A stretch of DNA of 64,000 nt from JAXGQE01 sp040766585 (GCA_040766585.1 JAXGQE010000005.1:62001-126000), one strand, 5' to 3'. Shown: positions 8,420 through 17,326, counted from the stretch's first letter. The notes: generated by a model from the sequence alone, not told the origin. A program made the numbers and translations.

Positions 8420-9157
8420 TTGTCGAAAATGGCAGGTGTCAGCACTCGAACCCTGCGGTACTACGATGAAATTGGCTTGCTGAAACCGGTGAGAACCAGC
8501 CGCAGCGGACATCGGATTTATGGGCAGAGGGAAGTGAACCAACTGCAGCAGGTTCTATTCTACCGAATGTTGGAGTTTCCACTGGAACGAATTCTGGACA
8601 TTGTTCAATCGGAAGGATTCGATGAGCTGGAAGCTCTACGAGGACACCTGGCTGCACTGGAATCCAAGAGAGATCGTCTGACGATATTGATTGACACAGT
8701 GCGAAGATCCATGGATGCTTATCAAGGAGGTGAGAGTATGAAGGATGAAGAAAAATTTGCCGGATTTAAGGAAACGATGATCCGAGACAACGAAGAGAAC
8801 TACGGTCGCGAAGTGAGAGAAAAATATGGTGATCGGGTTGTGGACGCCAGCAATCAAAAACTCATGGGACTCACCCGCCACCAATATGATGAACTGCAAA
8901 AATTATCAGAGAAACTAAACGACAAACTGAAAGAGGCATTGGTTCACGGGCAGCCCGACAGTCCGGCAGCTCAGGAAGCTTGTGCGCTGCATCAACAATG
9001 GCTGGAATACTTCTGGCCGGTTTATTCGAAGGAAGCCCATCGTCAATTGGGTCAAATGTATGTGGACGATGAACGGTTTGGCCGGTATTATGACGCCATT
9101 GCCCCCGGTTGTGCCTTGTTTCTGCGGGATGCACTGGATATTTACTGTAGAGAATAA
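8420..9157 (+). CDS. MerR-family regulator with TipAS drug-sensing domain
   Basis: This protein of about 245 residues begins with a MerR winged helix-turn-helix (MAGVSTRTLRYYDEIGLL, then RIYGQREVNQLQQVLFYR), a dimerisation coiled coil at residues 65-105, and a C-terminal TipAS-like helical domain of about 130 residues. TipAS domains bind antibiotics or other hydrophobic ligands and switch the regulator to activate multidrug-resistance genes. The coordinates use the TTG at 8420, but the GAGGTGAT ribosome site and family alignment point to an earlier start at 8399, where the codon is ATA and would give a typical MEYSISSLSK opening. No transporter is adjacent, so it may mostly control itself and remote targets. 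Confidence 0.9.
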   Translation: MSKMAGVSTRTLRYYDEIGLLKPVRTSRSGHRIYGQREVNQLQQVLFYRMLEFPLERILDIVQSEGFDELEALRGHLAALESKRDRLTILIDTVRRSMDAYQGGESMKDEEKFAGFKETMIRDNEENYGREVREKYGDRVVDASNQKLMGLTRHQYDELQKLSEKLNDKLKEALVHGQPDSPAAQEACALHQQWLEYFWPVYSKEAHRQLGQMYVDDERFGRYYDAIAPGCALFLRDALDIYCRE

Positions 9158-9295
9158 ACCGTACATACCTCTGATCAGAATGGGATCCTAACTTCAATAA
9201 AGCGAAAAGTATGACAATTCTGCCTTTGCGGCAGGATTATACTGGAGGCTGTCGAATTTCGCGATTAGGGTCCAATATGCTGAGGAGGTGTCAAT

Positions 9296-9706
9296 ATGGC
9301 GAACTACAAGATTGAGAATGTGGAAGGAATTGGAGAAGTACTGGGTAAGAAATTCAGAGAAGCCGGTATCAAAGATACCGATGCCCTGCTGGAACACTGC
9401 AAAAAACCCGGACAGAGAAAAATGCTGGCTGAAAAGACCGGTGTTTCTCCCAAACTGATTCTCCGTTTTGCCAACATGGTAGATCTTTATCGCATCAGCG
9501 GAATTGGCTCCGAGTTTTCAGAACTCTTGGAAGCTGCTGGGGTCAATACCATTCCGGATCTGGCCCGAAGAAATCCGGCCAATTTATTGAAAATGCTGTC
9601 TGAAACCAATGAGAAAAAGAAACTGGCACGAAGAGTGCCCACAGAAAAAGATGTTGAGAAATGGATCGCTCAGGCTAAAACACTGCCTCGGCATATCGAG
9701 TACTGA
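9296..9706 (+). CDS. DUF4332 helix-hairpin-helix protein
   Basis: A 136-residue protein carrying two helix-hairpin-helix-like units: VEGIGEVLGKKFREAGI at residues 9-25 and ISGIGSEFSELLEAAGV near residues 65-81, each followed by a DALLEHC- or DLARRNP-type helix. This is the layout of DUF4332 proteins, whose (HhH)2 domains probably bind DNA without sequence preference. The start is set by a strong AGGAGG site. It is monocistronic, with a strong terminator downstream. The biological role is unknown. Confidence 0.8.
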   Translation: MANYKIENVEGIGEVLGKKFREAGIKDTDALLEHCKKPGQRKMLAEKTGVSPKLILRFANMVDLYRISGIGSEFSELLEAAGVNTIPDLARRNPANLLKMLSETNEKKKLARRVPTEKDVEKWIAQAKTLPRHIEY

Positions 9707-9736
9707 TCTTCATCAGCTTTAAAATGTTGTGAGGAC

Positions 9737-9788
9737 AGGGCGGACCAGGCCAGCAGCTTAATGGCTGCCTGAATGGTTTCGCCCTTTT
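9737..9788 (+). terminator. Long rho-independent terminator
   Basis: AGGGCG pairs with CGCCCT around an inner CAGG-c-CAGC / GCTG-CCTG stem, and a TTTT run follows. It ends the DUF4332 transcript. Confidence 0.8.
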
Positions 9789-9883
9789 ATATTGCTTTCA
9801 TTTGGGTGTTTTCTTTCTTTTAAAATATCCATAGATGAGGAGTTTCAGTTATCTGCATTATACGGTAGAAGGAAGGAATATCT

Positions 9884-10807
9884 GTGAAAATTACCTTGAT
9901 TCGAACCGACCGGATTTACGAAAAAATGATGAATGCCTCTCCAGAGGCCAGAGATGATCTGTTCCGCTATGAGATGATGAAACCATTTGAGTTTAAATGG
10001 GCCTGCATCCATGTTCCCATGAAAGCGAAAACACCGGGAGGGTATGATGTGGTAATGGCCTGCGAGATGCTTGGATATCTGTCTCCATCCAAAGTGGACA
10101 TATCCCAGAAAGAGAATATCCGCAGGATAGCCGATCCCCGAGTCTGGCAGACATGCCACGATACCATAGAAAGGGCGCTGAATCGCTTCACAGACGCGGG
10201 ATATTCACTTCCAGAAGAGGAGTATCGCTTTGCTCTGCTGCTGGCCAATCCCGACAGCCCGTATATTGCTCAAAGCGAAGGATACGGAGGGGATGGAGGA
10301 ATCCCCGGGTATATCCTGGTGGGGTTGGTACCGTCGGATCACACCATCGAACGTCTTCCCGCCGCGTTGTCCCATGAATGCAATCATAATGTACGGTTTC
10401 AGTATCAAAAATGGCATCCGGATATTACTTTGGGAGAGATGATTGTATGTGAAGGTCTGGCCGAAAATTTTGCTGTGATTCTTCATGGCGAAGATCATTT
10501 GGGCCCATGGGTGACGAAAACGGATCTGGAAACGCTGAATGAGTATATCAAGCCCATCATGCGGTGGGAACTGCACCAAACCGGTTTCGACAACATTACC
10601 GCGTATCTGTATGGGGATGAGTTTGCCAAACTGCAGGGATACTTTCCGGTGGGTATGCCGTACTGTGCCGGATACGCGTGCGGGTACCATCTGATACGGC
10701 ATTATCTTGAGACAACCGGCGTGAGCATTGAAGAAGCTACACTAAAGGATGCATCGGAGATTTTATCCGTTTCAGAAAATTTTTGGGATGAAATTACCCG
10801 GGGCTGA
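9884..10807 (+). CDS. DUF2268 (YjaZ-like) putative zinc protease
   Basis: A 307-residue protein starting with GTG after a GGAAGGA site. The centre holds a zinc-protease motif, SHECNHN (His164 to His168), followed about 30 residues later by EGLAENFA, whose Glu can be the third zinc ligand. This matches DUF2268, predicted Zn-dependent proteases related to Bacillus YjaZ. The C-terminal third has a conserved-looking YCAGYACGYHLIRHYLE helix. There is no signal peptide, so a cytoplasmic enzyme is expected. Substrate unknown. Confidence 0.8.
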   Translation: MKITLIRTDRIYEKMMNASPEARDDLFRYEMMKPFEFKWACIHVPMKAKTPGGYDVVMACEMLGYLSPSKVDISQKENIRRIADPRVWQTCHDTIERALNRFTDAGYSLPEEEYRFALLLANPDSPYIAQSEGYGGDGGIPGYILVGLVPSDHTIERLPAALSHECNHNVRFQYQKWHPDITLGEMIVCEGLAENFAVILHGEDHLGPWVTKTDLETLNEYIKPIMRWELHQTGFDNITAYLYGDEFAKLQGYFPVGMPYCAGYACGYHLIRHYLETTGVSIEEATLKDASEILSVSENFWDEITRG

Positions 10808-11008
10808 CGAGTGGTCTTCGGTGGGGATATCCCATGGGGCATCACAAGTACGGATCCGGAATGCCTCTGTCAGGTGCAAAAAGGAATTAGCAAAGGAAGA
10901 ATCAATCCTGATAAAGACAGTAGAAAACCAGCATTCAATGGAAGGGCACTGCATGCTGACTGGATTGCCGATGGATGCGCTTTGTTGGCTTTTCCTGATA
11001 TGGATATA
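10808..11008 (+). other. Intergenic gap without a convincing gene
   Basis: The roughly 290 bases between the DUF2268 and DUF3788 genes hold short open frames on both strands with no ribosome site, no family resemblance and mutually overlapping frames. The only clear signal is the promoter at the right-hand end of the gap. Confidence 0.5.
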
Positions 11009-11037
11009 TTGGCAAATGGACTGCTTTGGAGTACAAT
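11009..11037 (+). promoter_or_regulatory. Sigma-A-type promoter of the DUF3788 gene
   Basis: TTGGCA at 11009-11014 and TACAAT at 11032-11037 with a 17-bp spacer, about 58 bases before the DUF3788 start codon. Confidence 0.6.
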
Positions 11038-11095
11038 GGGGGTGTGTTTTTTAAGGTGATAGTATCGGCCAGACGATGGAGAAGGGAGTTCGAAA

Positions 11096-11539
11096 ATGCA
11101 GTGGCATGACATGCTGGACAGGCACACGGTACCGAAGAAAAACGATATTCTTGATTTCCTGGGAGATGCGGGGGCTCGTTGGATTGAACTCGACAACCAT
11201 ATGCGCAGCCATTATCAGGCAAAGCCGGTTTTGGTGTACAGCCGCAGTTCCGATCACCCGGGATGGAGCATCCTGTATGAAAAAGACGGGCGTTCTTTGT
11301 GCACGGTTTATTTGCACGAAGGGTACTTTGTGATTCTATTGGTAGTCCATCGACCCGAGGAAGAAGCATTGGAGAAAATTGTGAAAGCGGGGAAGCTGAC
11401 GGACGAAACGAAAGAGCTCTATGACAGTTCTTCTTCGTCGTCTGCCGGTCGATGGCTGATGATTGAGATGGGCCAGGATAACAATCTGCAGGATGTATTC
11501 GAGATTCTCCCCATTTTCCACACGGGGTGCAGCCAATAA
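11096..11539 (+). CDS. DUF3788 domain protein
   Basis: A 147-residue protein that matches the DUF3788 pattern from end to end: an opening MQWHDML, a PKKNDILDFLG helix, KPVLVYSRSSDHPGWSILY, then GRSLCTVYLHEGYFVILLVV, and a closing SAGRWLMIEM segment. The family is common in Clostridia as small cytoplasmic proteins of unknown function. It includes a serine tract (SSSSSS) near residue 112. The start has a GAAGGGAG site; a promoter lies upstream and a terminator downstream, so it is a single-gene unit. Confidence 0.8.
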   Translation: MQWHDMLDRHTVPKKNDILDFLGDAGARWIELDNHMRSHYQAKPVLVYSRSSDHPGWSILYEKDGRSLCTVYLHEGYFVILLVVHRPEEEALEKIVKAGKLTDETKELYDSSSSSSAGRWLMIEMGQDNNLQDVFEILPIFHTGCSQ

Positions 11540-11577
11540 ATGGTCTACCGGAATTGTCTGCTTCATGAACTGTGTGA

Positions 11578-11604
11578 TAAAAAGCGCTGAGTCAGCGCTT
11601 TTTT
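11578..11604 (+). terminator. Rho-independent terminator after DUF3788
   Basis: AAAGCGCTGA-gt-cAGCGCTTT hairpin with a following T run. Confidence 0.85.
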
Positions 11605-11700
11605 GCTGTATTCACAGTACCTTCGCTGATTGACTCTGTTTCATGGAGTAATTTGAATTGGAATGCTGATTGCTCCAACAAAAAAAATTTCCGTCTGTAC

Positions 11701-11730
11701 TTGACACAGATTCGGAGGATGATATATTAT
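11701..11730 (+). promoter_or_regulatory. groESL promoter
   Basis: TTGACA at 11701-11706 with a TATATT/TATTAT -10 box at 11723-11730 (16-18 bp spacer), just before the CIRCE operator. A sigma-A promoter controlled by HrcA is expected. Confidence 0.75.
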
Positions 11731-11737
11731 GGTCTTG

Positions 11738-11764
11738 TTAGCACTCATCATTATTGAGTGCTAA
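11738..11764. promoter_or_regulatory. CIRCE operator (HrcA binding site)
   Basis: A perfect CIRCE inverted repeat, TTAGCACTC-N9-GAGTGCTAA, overlaps the start of the groESL transcript. HrcA binds this site and represses the chaperonin operon until heat shock, so an hrcA gene should be present elsewhere in the genome. Confidence 0.97.
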
Positions 11765-11794
11765 GAACCACAATATGAAGGAGGATGAGTGTGA

Positions 11795-12079
11795 GTGATT
11801 AAACCGCTGCATGATCGAGTAGTTGTTAAAATCGTCACGGCTGAAGAAATGACAAAAGGAGGCATTCTGCTTCCGGATACAGCCAAAGAAAAGCCCCAGG
11901 AAGCTGAAGTGGTCGCAGTGGGACCCGGCAAGCTGCTGGAGAATGGGACTCGTGTTGCTCCCGAAATCAAAGTTGGCGATCGGGTCATTTTTGCCAAGTA
12001 CAGCGGCACGGAAGTGAAATTGGACGAAGAGGAATATCTGATCATGCGGGAAAGTGATATCCTGGCCGTGAAAGGGTAA
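11795..12079 (+). CDS. groES: Co-chaperonin GroES
   Basis: A 94-residue GroES beginning with GTG. It has the IKPLHDRVVVKIV opening, the mobile loop TKGGILLPDTAKEKPQ that contacts GroEL, GDRVIFAKYSGTEVKLDEEEYLI and the DILAVKG end. It caps the GroEL cavity during ATP-driven folding. It is the first gene of the CIRCE-controlled operon, 39 bases before groEL. All family features are intact. Confidence 0.98.
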   Translation: MIKPLHDRVVVKIVTAEEMTKGGILLPDTAKEKPQEAEVVAVGPGKLLENGTRVAPEIKVGDRVIFAKYSGTEVKLDEEEYLIMRESDILAVKG

Positions 12080-12118
12080 TGCTTTTTGTCTGAATGAATA
12101 TAACGAGGAGGCGCAAAG

Positions 12119-13735
12119 ATGGCAAAACAGTTGGTTTTCGATATTGAAGCAAGACAGGCGTTGGAGCGGGGTGTTAATGCAGTTGCCCGTGCTGTGAAGG
12201 TGACGCTGGGTCCAAAAGGACGAAATGTAGTTATAGATAAGAAGTATGGTTCGCCCACCATTACCAAAGACGGTGTCACCGTGGCCAAAGAGATTGAACT
12301 GGAAAACCCATATGAAAACATGGGAGCTCAGCTTTTGAAAGAAGTGGCATCCAAGACCAATGATGTGGCCGGTGATGGTACGACCACAGCCACCGTTTTG
12401 GGGCAGGCCATTGTCATGGAAGGCTTGAAAAATGTAGCGGCCGGAGCCAATCCCATGATTGTCAAAAAGGGAATCGACAAAGCGGTCCAGATGGCGGTTG
12501 AAGAGATTAAAAAGCTCAGTATTCCGGTTGTCAACAAAGAAGATATTGCCCATGTGGCATCCATCGCTGCCAATGATCCGGAAATCGGTTCCCTGATTGC
12601 AGATGCCATGGATAAAGTCGGTAAAGACGGAGTTATTACCGTAGAAGAATCCAAGGGAACAGGAACGATCGTAGAAACGGTGGAAGGAATGGAATTCGAT
12701 AAAGGATACATTTCCCCGTATTTTGTAACCAATGCTGAAAGCATGGAAGCTGAATTTGATAATCCGTTTATCCTGCTCTTTGAAAAGAAGATCTCTGCCA
12801 TAGCCGATATGATCAAACTGCTGGAGAAAGTCATGCGGATGGGTCGGCCCATGATTATTGTTGCCGAAGATGTGGAAGGGGAAGCATTGGCCACATTGGT
12901 TGTGAACCGCCTGAAAGGTACGCTGCAGATTGCGGCCGTCAAAGCTCCAGGATTTGGTGATCGGCGCAAAGCCATGATGGAAGATCTGGCCATTTTGACC
13001 GGTGGTCAGTTTATCACAGAAGATCTGGGATTGAAACTGGAGTCTGTGGATCTGGATATGTTGGGAGAAGCCAAGAAAGTCAGGATCACCAAAGAAAAAA
13101 CTACGATCGTCGAAGGCAAAGGAGCCAAAGACAAGATTGACGGTCGGGTCGCTCAGATCAAGAAGCAAATCGAAGAAACAGATTCCGATTATGATCGTGA
13201 AAAACTCCAGGAAAGACTGGCAAAACTGGCCGGTGGAGTGGCTGTGATTCAGGTAGGCGCATCCACCGAAACCGAACTGAAAGAAAAGAAATTCCGCATC
13301 GAAGACGCACTGTCAGCCACCCGTGCTGCTGTCGAAGAAGGTGTGGTAGCCGGCGGTGGAGTGACCTATATCAACATCCTGAAATCCTTCGATCAGCTGC
13401 AGGCAGAAGGCGACGAGAAAGTGGGTATCCAGATTGTCCGCCGGGCACTGGAAGAGCCGGTTCGCCAGATCGCGGCCAACGCGGGGCTGGAAGGATCTGT
13501 CGTCGTAGAACGAATTCGCCGGGAAGATAAACCGGGATACGGTTTGAATGCCCTGACGGAAGAATATGTGGATATGATTAAAGCCGGAATTGTGGATCCA
13601 GCCAAAGTGACCCGCAGTGCACTGCAAAATGCAGCCAGCGTAGCATCGATGCTGTTGACCACAGAAGCGGTGGTATCGGATATTCCTAAGAAAGAAAAGA
13701 GCGGTGGATATCCAATGCCAGATATGGATTACTAA
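12119..13735 (+). CDS. groEL: Chaperonin GroEL
   Basis: This 538-residue chaperonin has the equatorial ATP-binding motifs VTLGPKGRNVVIDKKYGSP and GDGTTTATVL, the apical-domain GFGDRRKAMMEDLA, and the C-terminal EEPVRQIAANAGLEGSVV. It forms the double heptameric ring that folds proteins with GroES. The start is set by a CGAGGAGGCG site. The C-terminus ends in a short GGYPMPDMDY tail instead of the usual GGM repeats, which slightly changes the floor of the cavity. The gene is followed by a strong terminator. Confidence 0.98.
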   Translation: MAKQLVFDIEARQALERGVNAVARAVKVTLGPKGRNVVIDKKYGSPTITKDGVTVAKEIELENPYENMGAQLLKEVASKTNDVAGDGTTTATVLGQAIVMEGLKNVAAGANPMIVKKGIDKAVQMAVEEIKKLSIPVVNKEDIAHVASIAANDPEIGSLIADAMDKVGKDGVITVEESKGTGTIVETVEGMEFDKGYISPYFVTNAESMEAEFDNPFILLFEKKISAIADMIKLLEKVMRMGRPMIIVAEDVEGEALATLVVNRLKGTLQIAAVKAPGFGDRRKAMMEDLAILTGGQFITEDLGLKLESVDLDMLGEAKKVRITKEKTTIVEGKGAKDKIDGRVAQIKKQIEETDSDYDREKLQERLAKLAGGVAVIQVGASTETELKEKKFRIEDALSATRAAVEEGVVAGGGVTYINILKSFDQLQAEGDEKVGIQIVRRALEEPVRQIAANAGLEGSVVVERIRREDKPGYGLNALTEEYVDMIKAGIVDPAKVTRSALQNAASVASMLLTTEAVVSDIPKKEKSGGYPMPDMDY

Positions 13736-13745
13736 GATCTGCCGA

Positions 13746-13774
13746 GAACCGGAGCGACTCCGGTTCTTTTTTTT
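13746..13774 (+). terminator. Rho-independent terminator of groESL
   Basis: GAACCGGAG-cga-CTCCGGTTC hairpin followed by eight T residues. Confidence 0.93.
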
Positions 13775-13865
13775 ACTTCTATTCCAGGAAGGGAAAATCT
13801 GTCACTGCGGCGAAGAAATGGTGCTCAGAGGACAACCATCTAGGAATGGAAAGGAGGTCGTGACT

Positions 13866-14648
13866 GTGGATCGAATGAATCCCAGCAGTGTACGTGCAGC
13901 TATCCGCTCGGGAGAATATAGACAGCCGACTCCGGGATTGGCTCCGGGATTTGCCCAGGCTAATCTGGTAGTGCTGCCTAAATCTTCTTCGGCTGACTTT
14001 CTCTTATTTGCCCAGCGCAACCCGAAGCCTTGCCCGCTGCTGGAAGTAACGGATGCTGGAAATCCGGAGGCTGTCAGAACAGCTCCGGGGTCGGATTTGC
14101 GAACGGATATCCCGCGATACCGAATCTATCGGTACGGTGTTTTGACCGATGAGGTGGATCATTTGAAAGATATCTGGCAGGATGATTTTGTGGCCTTTTT
14201 AGTGGGCTGCAGTTTTACTTTCGAGAATGCCCTGCAAAGGGCGGGAATTCCCATTCGCCACATTGATGAAGGCCGCAATGTATCCATGTACCAGACCCAC
14301 ATAGCCTGCGATCCAGCGGGAATCTTTTTCGGGAATATGGTGGTATCCATGCGGCCGGTGCACCGCAGTCAGGTGGTTCGGGCTGTACAGGTAACCTCTC
14401 GATTCCCAGCTGTCCACGGCGCGCCGGTTCATATCGGAACACCGGAGGCCATTGGAATTGTCAATATAGACAAACCTGATTTTGGCGATCCGGTCACCAT
14501 ATATGATGAAGAGGTACCGGTTTTTTGGGCCTGCGGTGTCACTCCGCAGCGGGTGGCCGTTCAATCCAAGCCCCCTTTGATGATTACCCATGCACCGGGG
14601 CACATGTTTATCACGGATATTTCTGATGAATCATTATCGGTATTATGA
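13866..14648 (+). CDS. DUF1445 (UPF0317, YcsI-like) putative hydro-lyase
   Basis: A 260-residue protein whose GTG start follows AAGGAGG by seven bases; the frame is open further upstream into groEL but that part is not coding. The family signature is clear: TPGLAPGFAQANLVVLP near the start, an internal VGCSFTFENALQRAGIPIRH with a conserved Cys, and PVFWACGVTPQ near the end. Members are annotated as putative hydro-lyases. In animals this domain forms the first part of the mitochondrial D-glutamate cyclase DGLUCY, whose second part corresponds to the very next gene. The two genes lie 16 bases apart, which suggests one pathway handling D-glutamate or 5-oxo-D-proline. The biochemical role remains inferred. 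Confidence 0.85.
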   Translation: MDRMNPSSVRAAIRSGEYRQPTPGLAPGFAQANLVVLPKSSSADFLLFAQRNPKPCPLLEVTDAGNPEAVRTAPGSDLRTDIPRYRIYRYGVLTDEVDHLKDIWQDDFVAFLVGCSFTFENALQRAGIPIRHIDEGRNVSMYQTHIACDPAGIFFGNMVVSMRPVHRSQVVRAVQVTSRFPAVHGAPVHIGTPEAIGIVNIDKPDFGDPVTIYDEEVPVFWACGVTPQRVAVQSKPPLMITHAPGHMFITDISDESLSVL

Positions 14649-14664
14649 TAGCAGGAGGAATTGT

Positions 14665-15543
14665 ATGAATTCGACCTGGATTCAGGCGGCAAAAACACTG
14701 GAGGAAATGATCCTGGAGGATCCGGGCAACCGCGGTGTACGACATTTTTATATTCCCAGGGAACTTGAAAGGGCAGCACAGGCTCTGTTAACCAGCCGCC
14801 GTGTGATGATTCTCACTGGATTCTATATTTTGGCGGCCGATGCCGGTGAGTCGGATGGCCCTCCGGGAGCGGTGGTGCTGGCTCGTGCCTTGAAGCGCAT
14901 GGGAGCGGATGTGCTGTTGGTAACGGATGAAGTCAATGAGCCTGGGGTTCGGGCCGCTGAAAAAGCCATTCATGCCGATGTGGACGTGCATGTTTTCAAG
15001 CGGGAGGATTCAGTAGATTCCTACCGGGCGCTGTTGATGACATGGCAGCCCAGCCATATCGTGGCGGTGGAGCGACCGGGACGGGCTGCGGATGGCCGGT
15101 ATTACAACATGAAGGCGGAATCCATCTGTCATGCCACAGCTCAGCTGGACTGGCTGATCATTTTAGCTGAAGAATCGGGTGCTCAAACCATTGGTTTGGG
15201 AGACGGCGGGAATGAAATCGGTATGGGCAGAGTCTTGGATCGGGTTGCTGCCTATGTTCCCCACGGTGAGAAGATTGCCTGCATCGTGCCCACTGATTAT
15301 CTGATTGCAGCCGGGGTTACCAACTGGGCTGCGTACGCCTTGACAGCTCTTCTTTCCATGGCGACCGGAGAGCCCTTGCTGCATTCGATTGAGGAAGAGG
15401 AAATGATGCTGAGAGAGATGACCCGGGTGGGCTGCGTAGATGGGAATCTCTGCCGTTTGGCAGATTCCATCGACGGAATTTCGCTGGACTACCACCAGAA
15501 TTTGATATCCATGATGCACCGTTTCATTGATGCCAGCCGATGA
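14665..15543 (+). CDS. DUF4392 protein (D-glutamate cyclase-like)
   Basis: A 292-residue protein started by ATG after GCAGGAGGAATTGT. It shows a nucleotide-like fold pattern with MILTGFYI near residue 48, AVVLARALKRMGADVLLVTDE, IVAVERPGRAADGRYYNM, and a glycine-rich IGLGDGGNEIGMG near residue 180. This is the DUF4392 domain, the C-terminal part of eukaryotic D-glutamate cyclase. It forms an operon with the DUF1445 gene upstream, so the pair corresponds to the two halves of the animal enzyme. A hairpin terminator follows directly. Probable reaction: interconversion of D-glutamate and 5-oxo-D-proline, inferred by homology. Confidence 0.82.
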   Translation: MNSTWIQAAKTLEEMILEDPGNRGVRHFYIPRELERAAQALLTSRRVMILTGFYILAADAGESDGPPGAVVLARALKRMGADVLLVTDEVNEPGVRAAEKAIHADVDVHVFKREDSVDSYRALLMTWQPSHIVAVERPGRAADGRYYNMKAESICHATAQLDWLIILAEESGAQTIGLGDGGNEIGMGRVLDRVAAYVPHGEKIACIVPTDYLIAAGVTNWAAYALTALLSMATGEPLLHSIEEEEMMLREMTRVGCVDGNLCRLADSIDGISLDYHQNLISMMHRFIDASR

Positions 15544-15553
15544 ATGAATACAT

Positions 15554-15581
15554 CACCCGGAGAATTCTCCGGGTGCTTTTT
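15554..15581 (+). terminator. Rho-independent terminator
   Basis: CACCCGGAG-aatt-CTCCGGGTG hairpin followed by CTTTTT, ending the DUF1445-DUF4392 unit. Confidence 0.92.
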
Positions 15582-15676
15582 CGTTGGCTCCCAGCGGATT
15601 GGCAGGAAAGAGAAGGAATTTGCAGAATGTTTTGGTATTGGCGTGCAGAGAATTGAATGAGAAGGAGGTTATTGAA

Positions 15677-17326
15677 TTGAGTGATCGAATTGCGCGGGTC
15701 GAGACTCTGACTGTGGAAATGGTTCAAATCACCAGTATATCTGAAACAGAAGGAGAAAACCGCTGTGCTCAGTACATCTATGATTATTTGGCCAAGTGGC
15801 CATATTTTGTGAAAAATCCGGATCATTTGCGGCTGGCAGCCATACCGGGGGATCCTCTGGGGAGAAATAACCTGGTGGCGTTGATCAAAGGGGGTCAAGG
15901 ATCTCCACGTACGGCGGTCTTGCTGGGACACATTGACACCGTGGCTATTGATGATTTCGGTGATCTGGTTGAATGCGCCTGTCATCCGTATGAGCTGATG
16001 GAACGCTTCAAAGAACAGGATCTGCCGCCGGAAGTAAAAGCGGATCTGGATTCCGGGGAATGGCTGTTTGGACGGGGTGCATTTGATATGAAATGCGGAT
16101 TGGCAGCTCAAATAGCCGTGATGGAAGACCTCTGCCAACAAGTGGATGAACTGGAAGGGAACATTGTTTTTTTGGCTGTACCGGATGAAGAGAATAATTC
16201 TGCGGGGATGCTGGCGGCAGTTCATGAGCTGAATGATCTGAAAGAAAAGGAGAAACTGGAGTATCTGGCCGCCATTGATTCTGATTATACATCTCCTCGC
16301 TATCCCGGCGATGAAAATAATTATATTTATGTAGGCACTGTGGGGAAATTGCTCCCGGCATTTTTGGTCGTGGGAAAAGAAACCCATGTCGGACAAAGTT
16401 TTGAAGGGCTCGATCCCAATCAACTGGCGGGAGAGTTGACCCGCAATATCAATTTGAGCATGGACCTTTGCGACGGAGCCGAAGGTGAATACCCAAGTCC
16501 GCCGGTTACATTGAGGCAAAAGGATACCAAAGAACAGTATTCCGTTCAGACAGCCGGTATGGTGGAGCTGTTCTTTAACTACCATACCCATCAAAGCACT
16601 CCCGACCGGGTATTGGAAAAACTATTGGAGAAAGCTCATTATTCTTTTGACAAGGTGATTGATCGTTTGAACAAGGAGTACAAAGCATTTTGCCTGGCCA
16701 ACAACATCCCCCATCAGAAACTGCCCTGGCAGTCTCGGGTTGCCACCGTATCGGAACTGTACAGCGAACTGAAAGAGCGTCTGGGTTCATCATTTACCGA
16801 TCATATGGACGCGTACCGAAAGACGCTGCTGGAGAGAACGGATTTGGACGGGCGTGAATATGGATTGAAACTGGTGGAAGAGATGGTTCGTCGGCGCCCA
16901 TCCAAGGACCCCATGATTGTGGTCTTTTTCCTGCCGCCGTATTATCCGCACATCTATGTGGAAGGTGTGGAAGAGCAGGAAAAACACCTGCTGTGGTCGC
17001 TAACCGAAGCCATTACGGATGTGGAAAAAGAGACCGGTACTACGTTTATTCCGAAAAAGTTCTATCCCTACATTTCTGACCTAAGCTATTTTTCAACGGC
17101 CAGCAGTCCGGATGCGATCCGTGCTTTGACAGAAAACATGCCAGGCTGGGGCGAAAAGTATGATCTCCCTCTGGATGCCATCGCCAAACTGAACCTGCCG
17201 GTGGTCAACATTGGACCCATGGGCAAAGATGCCCATAAATATACGGAACGTCTGCAAAAGGACTATTCTTTCCGTATGGTGCCCATGCTGTTGGAGAAAA
17301 CGCTTTTACACCTTTTGGGGTCGTAA
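15677..17326 (+). CDS. M20-family peptidase, RocB-like
   Basis: This roughly 549-residue protein matches the length and layout of RocB, a large M20 peptidase found in the arginine-degradation operon of Bacillus. Metal-site motifs are LLGHIDTVA (His and Asp), GRGAFDMKCGLA, and VPDEENNSAG; the C-terminal half contains the long FFLPPYYPHIYVEG insertion typical of this group. The start is a TTG eight bases after AAGGAGG. No other arginine-catabolism genes are adjacent. The reaction of RocB itself is poorly defined, so only a peptidase/amidohydrolase role can be stated. It may act with the upstream D-glutamate-type genes, but a terminator separates them. Confidence 0.85.
   Translation: MSDRIARVETLTVEMVQITSISETEGENRCAQYIYDYLAKWPYFVKNPDHLRLAAIPGDPLGRNNLVALIKGGQGSPRTAVLLGHIDTVAIDDFGDLVECACHPYELMERFKEQDLPPEVKADLDSGEWLFGRGAFDMKCGLAAQIAVMEDLCQQVDELEGNIVFLAVPDEENNSAGMLAAVHELNDLKEKEKLEYLAAIDSDYTSPRYPGDENNYIYVGTVGKLLPAFLVVGKETHVGQSFEGLDPNQLAGELTRNINLSMDLCDGAEGEYPSPPVTLRQKDTKEQYSVQTAGMVELFFNYHTHQSTPDRVLEKLLEKAHYSFDKVIDRLNKEYKAFCLANNIPHQKLPWQSRVATVSELYSELKERLGSSFTDHMDAYRKTLLERTDLDGREYGLKLVEEMVRRRPSKDPMIVVFFLPPYYPHIYVEGVEEQEKHLLWSLTEAITDVEKETGTTFIPKKFYPYISDLSYFSTASSPDAIRALTENMPGWGEKYDLPLDAIAKLNLPVVNIGPMGKDAHKYTERLQKDYSFRMVPMLLEKTLLHLLGS

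Noticed and set aside
11738..13168. 476-codon open frame on the minus strand opposite groES-groEL
   Set aside because: It is the antisense of highly conserved groESL, has no ribosome site or family features, and runs across the CIRCE region; it arises from codon bias of the plus strand.
15524..16594. 356-codon minus-strand frame opposite the RocB-like gene
   Set aside because: Shadow of a clear plus-strand gene, low-complexity composition, no start signal.
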